A stretch of 64,000 nt of DNA, taken from Alternaria dauci. Taxonomy: Eukaryota > Ascomycota > Dothideomycetes > Pleosporales > Pleosporaceae. The stretch spans positions 3,658,001 to 3,722,000 of the forward strand of contig NC_091273.1 in NCBI RefSeq assembly GCF_042100115.1, written 5' to 3'. The notes beneath the pieces were generated by a model that was not told where the DNA came from, ran no database searches, and worked only from the letters and a program-made list of their open reading frames with translations. The translations under genes were made by a program, and so were the position numbers. Positions 1 through 9,600 of the stretch are shown piece after piece (position 1 is the first letter of the stretch; every line of letters begins with the position of its first letter).

Positions 1-2034
1 CAGCATCGACATGCTATTGCTCGAACCGTCCGCCCAGATCCGGAAGGGATCCAGGCTCGTCACGACTGCCCAAAAACAAGTGAAGCTTCAAGCGAAACGC
101 AAGTGTGCGGGGAACGCAGGTGACCTGGCAGTGATCCTGTTGGCTGTCTCCTAGCAGCATGTTCCTGGTCGATTGGGGTGTGGGAACAAGGGATAGTCAA
201 CAACCGGGGTTATCAGTGGCCCAAAGCGACCTACTCTGAGGCAAGCCCAACCTGCGCATCCCACCAGTCACAGGTTGAACAAGGGCAGTAAACCGCACAT
301 GCGGAACAAGAGAGCTCCTACATCTGATTAGAAACTTGCCTTGCCAGAAACTACTGCAGCATCGAGATAGGGGTGGGACAGAGGCACTGTCTGGGCGTTT
401 CGAACTCACAGACAGCATTGCGGTACTCTGGAGGAGGGGACGCCTGGTCGTTCCTACCGTCGGACTCATCGTCCCGTCCTAGACTAATCGTCGTGAACAG
501 CTGACATGTGCAGCACAAAAGTCGGATCCGCGTCTCTTTCCGGTCAGCGTCCTTGTGAAGATCAGACTTGTTCGGTCTTGACTAAATTGTGGGTCGCGGG
601 GGGTTGGTGGATTGCAATAAAGGTTGTTACCCCATGCAATGCTTTCCTTCGAGATCGATGACAGATCGCGGTCCGTAGGGCAGTGGAACGGAGGTCCAGT
701 GCTTGCCCATGCGATCAGCACTGGGTCTGTCTTGAGATGCTGCGTACAACGATGGTCATAGTGAGATGGGTGATAAGCAATTGCCAGGTGGCCTTGGAAA
801 GAGCGCCTGACCCAGTTGAAGATCTGCTTTCCCTGTAGCTGCCATGACGTACTTGTTACGATCATTCTTGTTCTCCATGGCTGGGCCATGGCTTGACACA
901 ACGCTGTTCCAATGACCAACATGCGTAGTAGATTCGTCGTGTATCTGAGAACGATGAAGACGACCACTCTATTTCGATGCTGGGCTTTCGGGCCTCACAT
1001 ATCTTTTGCAGACAACTTACCTACCCCATAAACGATAACCCCCTCCCAGCCAAACGACTGAACCTGCACGTAAAGTGTCCCGTTGAACGACCAACACCCG
1101 CCGCATACCTCTTCCATCCTCACCGCACCTTCATCTTGGCTTCAGCGTAGCCTCCCCTTTCGAAATCAACACCTCGGTGATATAGATGCAACAGCGAGGC
1201 TTTAGGGGTGGGGGGGCAGATGGTTGCAGTAGCCATAGCAGTATCGCGGTATGCTACTGTGATACAACCTATGCTGGCGGGGAAGAAGGCTAATGCCGCT
1301 CGTATAGAGCAGGACTATGTGAATGGCGCCAGCATGCCACTCGGGATGTGACGAGACTCAAGTGATCTGCTACGTGTTTCTCCTCGTCGATACCTAGGTT
1401 TTCAGCTGGTAGTGACGTGAACGTACGCCTTGGATACCTATCGTGAACTTCAACGTTGCATCATGTGCAAGAAAGCCTTTAGGATTGAATTTAATGGTTC
1501 GTTCCCTTTGATTTATGTATGCATATATGTCAAGGTGTGCTTCCAACACACCTTTGCCGCGATACAATTACAGGGTGACTCAATAGCGTTGTGCTTGCCT
1601 CTTGTCATCAACATGTCCATTATACCAATAGTATATATCTATAGACAATAAGTCCCGCGATAATGCCCTATCTTAGTAATGTCCTCCAGTAGTGGTTAGC
1701 ATTGTCGTGCGGTGTAATATTAGACAGTCTCCAGCTTCCAACCATATATTCTGCGAACAGTATTTAGATGGCAAGCTTTGCACGTACTTGATGACAGGCC
1801 TAACACAGCTCGGTGCGTAGGGAGATAGAATTAGCGCTGTCGAAAAAGTTGGTACAGTTTAGATATTATTTTTTTGGTAAACATACGGTACCTACTTCAA
1901 ATAATATCTCTACATTCTCACCACGAAAAATGGAAACGTAATTTTCATGTAAATATCAAATCAATAATACACATATCATGACTCGTAACTTTTCCGCAAT
2001 TGCGCACATATATAAAATGCGTAGACAAAAATCC
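1..2034. other. Gene-poor left flank
   Basis: I see no convincing gene in the first 2 kb. An open frame on the minus strand (922 to 479, 147 codons from an ATG) has a weakly hydrophobic N-terminus but no recognisable domain and ordinary-looking composition for chance ORFs. From about 1,480 to 2,030 the DNA becomes AT-rich, with runs of T and A near 1,865-1,880 and 1,925-1,970; this probably includes the 3' UTR and terminator zone of the carboxylase gene that ends at 2,035. Confidence 0.5.
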
Positions 2035-4322
2035 CTACTTCGACTCCGCCTCTGCATCCGGGTCCTCAAACTCGACCAACGCAGTCCCCGCTTTACACAA
2101 ATCGCCCTTGCCATGCACAATCCGTTTAACAATACCGTGACTCGGACTTCTTATCACAGTCTCCATCTTCATGCTCTCGATGACAACAAGCGCCTGGTCC
2201 TTCTTGACCTCCTGGCCCTCCTCGACCTCGACCCTGAGAACCTTGCAAGGCATGGGTGCAAGAACGCTGTTCGCCACGTCCTTGACGCCGAGCGCCTTCT
2301 TTGTCCATTCGGGCATCGCGAGTTTGAGACGGTATTGGCGGCCGAGGTGGAAAAGGGTGAGGCGGTCTTCGTCGCGGATGAAAGTTGTGGCTAGGCGGGT
2401 GTGTGGGTAGAAAGACGTTAGTATGTTATTCGATGGGGAGAAGGTTGATGTGACGTTTCCATATGTTTTGTCGCCAACGCTTATGTCGAATTGTTGGCGG
2501 CTGGTTTGCCGGATGCTGACCTTTGTTGCTTTGGCCTCTCCCTTGCCGTCGGCGGGGATTTCGATGAGGTTGAATTCCCGTTGTTGGTATGAGCTGCTGA
2601 AACCAAATCCTACAGCCGTTACAGGTGGTCCAGTCCATATGTCTCCTCTAGCCGAGGAGATTTCTTGCAGCGCAAGACCTAAGGCGGCTTGCGCGTAAAC
2701 TTCTGCTGCTGGGGGCTCGGGCGTAAAAAGCTCAGCGTGATGCTTCTGGATGTATCCCGTTTCTACGTCGCCAGCGACAAAGTCTGGTGATACGCACATG
2801 CGCTTGATGAACTCGATGTTTGTTACAGGACCTGCGACTTCATATTCTTCTAGGGCGGCTCGCATTTTTTGAATTGCAGCCTCTCGCGTGGGGCCTTGGA
2901 CGATGAGTTTGGAAATCATGGGGTCGTAGTGCGATGACACTTCGTCGCCAGCGATGAAGCCAGAGTCAATGCGAACAGTAGATGTGGGTACGGGAGTCTT
3001 CAGATGCAGCAACAGTCCGGAGTCGGGAATGAAGTTCATGTCTGGGTTCTCCGCATAGATGCGAGCTTCGATGGCGTGGCCCCTCTCCTTGATCCTCTGT
3101 TCAATCTCTTGTTGGGTCAGGGGCAGTTTTCCGCCTTCAGCAACGATGAGCTGCCACCGCACGAGGTCTTCACCTGTCACCATCTCTGTAACCGGGTGCT
3201 CGACCTGCAGTCTCGTGTTCATCTCCATGAAGAAGAACTCGCCCGTCTCATTGTCGAAGATGAACTCGACTGTGCCCGCTCCTTCATAACCGACTGCAAG
3301 CGCAGCCTGCCTCGCCTTCTCCCAGATATCTTGCCTGATGGCCTCGTCCAAGTGTGGTGCGGGAGACTCTTCCAAGATCTTCTGATGCCGGCGTTGGATA
3401 CTGCAGTCTCTCTCGCCCAGCGCAACACAGTTGCCATGTTTGTCGGCGAAGACCTGGACTTCAATGTGACGAGGTGTGGTGATGTACTTTTCGACGAGCA
3501 TGACTTCGTCGCCGAAGGAATTGCGTGCTTCTGACTTTGCTGACGCGAGCTGATCGAAGAACTCAGCCTCGGTGTTGACGATGCGCATACCCTTGCCGCC
3601 ACCGCCTTTGACGGCCTTGAGGAGCACGGGGTAGCCGATGCTCGCTGCCTGCTCTTTGAGGTATTCTGGGTCTTGGTTGGAGCCGTGGTAGCCTGGGATG
3701 CAAGGGACACCGGCCTTGGTCATGATGTCCTTTGACTCACTTCCATATGTTAGTTGCCATGTCTAGAGTGTGTGCGTGTCACCTGCCTCTTGCTTCCCAT
3801 GGATTCGATTGCTTGCCATGGCGGACCGATGAACGTCAGACCTGCATCTGTACATTTCCTGGCAAACGTAGGGTTCTCGCTCAACTACCATGTGCATTAG
3901 CCTTTGGTCTACGTTGTCAAGTACTGAGATGCGTACAAAGCCGTAGCCCGGATGAATGCCCTGGCAGCCTTGCTCCTTGGCGATTTGTATTATTCGGTCT
4001 CCATCGAGGTATGCCGAAGGGTCTCCAAGGTTTACGGCGTATGGCGAGCTCAGCGCATGTTGTGATCGAGCGTCTGGGTCTGTGAAGAGCGTTGTGGTTC
4101 GGATGCCATATTCTGAGGCTGTTCTCCCAACTCGCCTACAATGCGTGTTAGTTCTGCTTGTTTCACGTCTCATCAGGAGCCTCACAAGGCAATCTCTCCT
4201 CGATTTGCTATCAGCACAGAGGTAAGCGGCTTGGAAGCTGGCGCAATGGTGGAGTTGTAGCGGACGCCATTGGCAGCGAGCAGCTGGCGGGAGAGGTGAG
4301 TAGACTTTTTGAAAGCACGCAT
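2035..4322 (-). CDS. mccA: Methylcrotonoyl-CoA carboxylase alpha (biotin-containing) subunit, mitochondrial
   Basis: Carboxylates 3-methylcrotonyl-CoA in mitochondrial leucine breakdown, together with a beta subunit not present in this window. Four exons: 4322-4186, 4135-3937, 3884-3787, 3739-2035, giving 712 aa. The N-terminus is basic and Ser/Arg-rich (MRAFKKSTHLSRQ), as expected for mitochondrial import. It is followed by the biotin-carboxylase start LIANRGEIALRVGRT, the lid motif HPGYGFLSEN, the ATP-grasp loop KAVKGGGGKGM, the active-site stretch EMNTRLQVEHPVTE, and a C-terminal biotinyl domain with ESMKMET (acceptor Lys about residue 669). Introns 1 and 2 are GT-AG; intron 3 (3786-3740) begins with GC, and only this splice keeps the conserved reading GSKSESKDIM. 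The start ATG gives the only in-frame leader. Family assignment is very secure; MCC alpha is preferred over other biotin carboxylases on the length and the ESMKMET biotin site. Confidence 0.95.
3740..3786 (-). other. GC-AG intron in the MCC alpha gene
   Basis: Read on the minus strand, the 47-bp intron runs from GCAGGTGAC to TGGAAG and contains a CTAAC branch-site-like element about 10 bases before the acceptor. Using the nearby GT four bases downstream instead would put a TGA stop directly after the junction, so the GC donor (AG|GCAGGT) is the only reading that joins the two conserved coding parts. Confidence 0.8.
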
Positions 4323-4813
4323 GTTCACCGAGAGAGATTATGGAGCAAAAAGGTATCGATTGCACAGCTCCAAAAGTATCTTGTCTGTGGAACTGCGGAC
4401 TGGAGTGTGGAGGAGCCTCGGTGGTGTTTAAGCCGCGTGGAGCCGCGGTACGTCAATTCGCGGGGAAGGCGCGCTCTGTTTACTGGAGCAAACAAGTGCA
4501 GAAGCTGCACCCGTGCCATCTCTATAGGGAAGGAGCATATGGCGGCATGCTGTGGTCGCACGGGCAGTCGCACATGGCGAGCGGCCTCCTCTCCGCCCGT
4601 CTCGACGCTCTCAAACTGGTGGCTTGAGGTTGCGCTGATGAACCACCGTGCGCTCAGGGAAGTGCTCTGCACGCCCGCGTCATACCCTTACACCCTTACT
4701 CACCCCAACCGCGCAACCCCGACTCGGCCCTCAGCCCAGCGACACCGACGCGCAACGATATCGTCGCGTTTCCCATCGCATCATCGCATACACGACCATT
4801 CACCCTGCCCAAC
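4323..4813. promoter_or_regulatory. Divergent promoter region, mccA / acidic protein
   Basis: A 491-bp gap between the divergent starts at 4,322 (-) and 4,814 (+). It should hold both promoters and 5' leaders. The part next to 4,814 (4,670-4,810) is C-rich and AG-poor on the plus strand (ACCCTTACTCACCCC, CATTCACCCTGCCC), as is common for fungal core promoters. No TATA box is evident. Confidence 0.45.
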
Positions 4814-6016
4814 ATGAGCGACTACGAAGACTACGACAATGATTACGATGCCGATTTCTTCTATGTCGAAGACGAGTACATGGCAGCCGACGACCTCGCA
4901 GAGCACGCTGTCGCCTCACCACCGCCGGCAACATGCGGCGATGAGGATATGGAGGACGACTGGGACCGCTTCGACTACTTCAACGATCTCGAGTACGCGT
5001 CCGACGGCTACGATGACACTCCATTCCAGGCGCTCGATGTCAAGGGCGCAAAAGCAGGCTCGAAGCGGAAGCGACTAGTGAGGAGTATTCCCGCCAAAAA
5101 GAGGCTGGCAAAGGAGAGTGTAAGCACGCAGACCGAGCCGGCGCCAATGGCTCACTCGCCCATTGTTTGGCGCTCACAAGCGGATCGTGGCACAAAACCA
5201 AAGACACTCGACGACAACGCCCAGCCATATGCCCTGTTCAAGAACTGGAGGGAGAAACTTGCAGACATACCAGATTGGGCCAAGGGATCACCACCGAGTT
5301 CGCCAGGGACACGGTCATCACAGCCGAGAAAGGGCAAGGCAAAAATGGCTTTCGTCACGGAGCCTGCATCTCCCCCGTACGAGGACGATGACGACGACGG
5401 CGTCGAGGACGATGGCATGGACGGTGAAGAAGGGGGTATATCCCAGGAGGCGCTCATGGCAGCATTGCAGCGACAACTCGCTACTGCTGGCGGACCACTC
5501 AGCGGTATGGACCCCCAACAGCTGCTCGAGTTCGCTATGCGCATGGCCACGGGCGAGGATGCTGGTGACGATATTGCGGGTGAGTTGGTAGAGGCGATGC
5601 TAGGCGGAGAAGACAACGAAGACGACGAAGCCCACCAGCCAACCGAAGAGGAAATGCGTCTATGGTTAGCTTCACAGCGGGGTGGGACAGATCAAGAAAC
5701 ACCCAACGAACCAGAGGGTGTGATGGAGGATACCGCGCACCAACCGCCATCACCGCCCTCATCGGACCTCACACGCAGCATTCGCGCCTCCGAGACCAAT
5801 ACTGCTTCTTCGAATACACTCTCAAGCACCCCCGACCTCGACACCAACAAGTCCTCTCTTAAGCGCAAGGCAAAAGACGACCCGAGTGTCGAAGGCTCTA
5901 CAAAGGTGTCCAAGAAGAGAGCAACAAGTTCGTTTGATGCGCCCACAGCATCAAGTCAAGCCAGAACTGCTTCATCGCGGCCTACCACACGATCCAAGCC
6001 TGGGAAGCGCAAGTAA
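4814..6016 (+). CDS. Acidic, low-complexity conserved hypothetical protein, probably nuclear
   Basis: Single exon, 400 aa, ATG in a good context (CCCAACATGAGC). The N-terminus is Asp/Tyr/Glu-rich. It is followed by a basic cluster (KAGSKRKRLVRSIPAKKR, about residues 81-98) that looks like a bipartite nuclear localisation signal, then an Asp/Glu-rich middle (about residues 190-210) and a second acidic block. The tail is Ser/Thr/Lys-rich with further basic patches (SLKRKAKDD, STKVSKKR) and ends in KPGKRK. I recognise no catalytic domain. Short tracts such as the stretch near residue 240 (PQQLLEFAMRMATG) could form amphipathic helices. Alternating acidic and basic segments fit a chromatin or nucleolar protein, but this is inference from composition only. 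Codon use agrees with neighbouring genes. Confidence 0.75.
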   Translation: MSDYEDYDNDYDADFFYVEDEYMAADDLAEHAVASPPPATCGDEDMEDDWDRFDYFNDLEYASDGYDDTPFQALDVKGAKAGSKRKRLVRSIPAKKRLAKESVSTQTEPAPMAHSPIVWRSQADRGTKPKTLDDNAQPYALFKNWREKLADIPDWAKGSPPSSPGTRSSQPRKGKAKMAFVTEPASPPYEDDDDDGVEDDGMDGEEGGISQEALMAALQRQLATAGGPLSGMDPQQLLEFAMRMATGEDAGDDIAGELVEAMLGGEDNEDDEAHQPTEEEMRLWLASQRGGTDQETPNEPEGVMEDTAHQPPSPPSSDLTRSIRASETNTASSNTLSSTPDLDTNKSSLKRKAKDDPSVEGSTKVSKKRATSSFDAPTASSQARTASSRPTTRSKPGKRK

Positions 6017-6613
6017 AGGACGTGAAGGCATTGACCCGATAGCAGCCAGCACAGGCGCGGACACAGCTACAGCTTTTCCAGTGTCATGCACATCCATGTT
6101 AAGCCCATGGAGGCGATTTTTTTTCTTTTTTTTTCTTCCCCTACCTTTGAACACGACACTTGTATACTATTGTTGAATGAGATGAAATGAGGTGAGATGG
6201 GATTCAACGGGTGCTTTTGCACTCTTATGGGAGGAGAAGGACGGATTTGGCGATTGGCGCTTAGTTATACCCTAATCAAGCAGCCTAGCTTGCCTTTCTG
6301 TTCAGTGACAGGAGCTCCTCATAGGAATATACTGCATGACGCACGATACGCTTCATTGACACGATCGAGCTCATGATGAAGTCTGGATGGTGTTTGAGCG
6401 AGATGAGTAAGATATCATGAGGGCAGCGAAGATTACATGTTGAACGACTAGAGTAAGATTGAGGTATAGCTACGTAGCCAGCCAGCCGTCTATCACGACC
6501 AATCTAAACACACTCCAGATAATGGTATCACAATATGGTACAAGAGCACCACCCAACAAGAACCACAGAACAGAGCAAACACTAATTAATACTCTGTATT
6601 ACCATCAAAAATC
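6017..6613. other. Convergent intergenic region
   Basis: Holds the 3' ends of the acidic-protein gene and the Doa10 gene, which run towards each other. A poly-T-rich tract lies at about 6,116-6,136. AT-rich 3' UTR-like DNA continues towards 6,610. No ORF of interest. Confidence 0.5.
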
Positions 6614-9600
6614 CTAAGCAGTCTGAGTCCCAGCATCCACCGCAGCCGCAGGCGCCTTCCTCTCCCCAAAATTATGCAACCGCTCACCAATCAAATACAC
6701 CTCATCCCTTACGACCAACCTCCATCGTACCAGCAGCCTGACAACCGCCGAAGAAGCCCACATGGCCACTAGAGCAAGTCCCACAGCGGGGAAACTAAAG
6801 CGCCAGAGTAAGTTCTTGGTCGTCTCACTCGCGCCCCGGTACAGCGTTCTAGAAGTAACAAACGCCAAGCTAGACGGCACAGCAATGGCGACAACGAACA
6901 GCGCCAGCACGGGGACAAGGAAACATCTCGTCGCAATCTTGGCATTGGGGTAGAGCCAGCCGTCGCGAATGACAGCTTTGAACGCGCGTGCAGGGCGGGA
7001 GTTGCGGTTCGCAAACACGAGACGTGCGGCAAGACGAGAGTACAAAAATCCCAAGGTCCAATCTTGAATGACGTGGACGACGTGGGGTTCCTTGGGGCCG
7101 AGGTAGGCGTGCAAGGGCATGAGGAAGTAGAGCTCGAGGAGGACGGCGAAGAGGAAGGGAATGGCAAAAATGAGCGTGGCCCACACATACGAGAAGCGTA
7201 GGGCGCGGCTGCCTACCCGCGATGTTGTTGCTGCGACCGTGTGGAGGGTGGCCATGGGATCTGGAATGGATCTGTTTAGGGAGTAGATGAACTTTCCGGC
7301 ATGGTAGGCTGAATAGCTGATGCTGGCTAGGGTGTAGACGCCGAGGGAGAAGGCATGGATGTCGTTCATCTCGACGGTTGGTGGGAGGAAGAGGGAGAAG
7401 AGGTAGCGACCGAAGAGAAGAGGCAAGATCGTAACGCTGACTCCAGACAGACCCATAAAGAGCCATATGGTGACGATGAAGCAGAAGATGCGTACGCGGA
7501 ACCACGGTGGAATGAACACCATCGACACGAGATCAGAGTTGTGCACTCCGCCCTCAGTCTGCCCATCTTTGCGCACGTTATCCCGGTCAACTTCGACGAA
7601 GACAGGCTGACCTTTGGGGATTCGAGCTTGATCAGAGGCTGGAGCACGAACATATCGACCGTCATCACCTTCTTGCGCGGGGACTTTGTCGCCAAAGAGA
7701 AAGTTGGATAGGCGAAGGAAGCCCGCACACTTCTGGAAGCACCATTTGTAGATGGTATGCAGACCTTCGCTAGGCTTATAAAACTTGATGATGACGGGCG
7801 TAAGGAAGTTGTAGAAGAGAAGGTCGAGAGGAAACTCTAGCGATGGCGCTTCGGTCGTCCAGTGGATTGGCAGGACGTTTGTAGTAGCACGGCTCAGGGT
7901 CCATACGACACCACCAAGGCATACAATAACGAGTGCCCCGTACACCAGAGCGCTGAAGGCGATCTTGCGGAGCTGGGTCGTAACACTACGCTCCAGGACG
8001 TCCCGGACAGGATGGAATGTTGGATCATCCGGGTCGCGGATGAAGTACAATACGCCTTTGCGCATGATTTTGCGGCACATGGACACAAAGAGGGCAAAGT
8101 GAAACATGTAGCAAGTGCCGATGAACCAATGTACGAAACCAGATGTCCAGGGGCTTTCCCTTGCGAATTGCCACCGAGTGTACAGCGTTGCGTTCTTGAA
8201 AAGTGGGAGCATGGCCAGGTCGAGAAGCAGACCGCAGTACAACGGGAATGCCAGCATCTCTATGCTAATAATGAGGATGACTTTCAGCACGCCACCAGCT
8301 TGTTGTAGTATATCGGAGAGGACGCGCTCAATGTTTTGTCCTTGCTGCGACGAGCTGAAAGGAGTTCCGCGCTTGAGGTATACCGCGCCGGCGAAAGCAA
8401 AAAATCCATAGCCGGCAAGGATTGCGATCAAGCGGTCGCTTGCTGTCCAGCGCTCCATTGCAGTGTATGCTGCAGTGGTGTTGTGGCTCAGATCAAGATC
8501 AAAGGTGATCTTATACGACTTGGAGGTCCAAAGCCATGTAAGCAGAGCGCTGCAGTGGACATAGGCAGTTGTACAGATGCTTTGGACTAACGAAGGAAGG
8601 TGGCCAAGTACTCTCAATACGAGCTTGAGCGGCGAGTCTGCTGAAATCTCCTCTATGACGGCGTTTGCAAAGTTGCTGGTCTCGTTCAACGCGAACGAAG
8701 TTGTGTTTTGTAAACTCCGCAGTGAAGCATGCGCATTGACCGAGAGTCGGAAGTAGTCGGGACGAGTTGACAGAGGCGACTCTACAAACATCTTTCCGAT
8801 GCGGACCATGGCACTCTCTGCGAGCGAATATGCTGGCGTGGACACTGCGCGGAGTGGGCCCTCTATGGTCTGAGATAGCTTTCCCAAGGAACATAGTTTT
8901 ACCAGGCTAGAAATTGCATAAGAGCCCCAGTAGGTCGTGCCAGCCACGAGGAAGAGAGTGACATCGACAATCAAGTCTGTGATCGCAGCGACGACTTGCA
9001 GAGGGAGCTTGACGAAGAGCGAAATAGGACTTCCCATGAAGAGGATAACGACTTTGCCCCATAGATAGGGAATCCAAACAGCGCAAGCCAGTGTCGCGGA
9101 AATCAATACGGCGCTGAACAAGGCGTTTTGGAAGAGGCCGACGATGGGTCCTTGCATACCAATGAGTTCGAGTATGCCTTCCAAGTCCTCTGCATCTTCA
9201 ATTGCTTCCTGGTCATTGACATCTATGCCGGCTTGTGCAGCAGCAGCAGCGACTTCAGGATCTTGGGGTGCAGCGTTGCCATGATCCCGTGGCTCGTTCC
9301 CTAGGAATGGGACAAATGGCGCCTCATCTGCCAGATTACGCACAATATGCTCGTCGTTGCCCCCTTCCTCGGCGGCTTGCACTATTGGTGCTATGTCCCC
9401 AAACATCCAGTCTAAGACCTGGTTCACTGGGTTTTGTGGAAGTTGAGGTTCTGCTGGTTGTGCGTTGGCTATAGGCGCAGCCTGCTCGTCTTGATTTTGC
9501 TCCACGACCTCAGGAGCTCTTTGTTCTTGACCGACACTCGAATCTTGTTCAGGCTGGTTGCTGTTATTGTCAACTTCAATCGTGGTATCGGCAGTGATTT

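Noticed and set aside
479..922. 147-codon minus-strand frame with a weak hydrophobic start
   Set aside because: No recognisable domain, no family motif, composition like chance ORFs in other gaps.
2423..3534. Plus-strand open frames inside the MCC alpha region
   Set aside because: Mirror frames of a conserved, clearly coding minus-strand exon.
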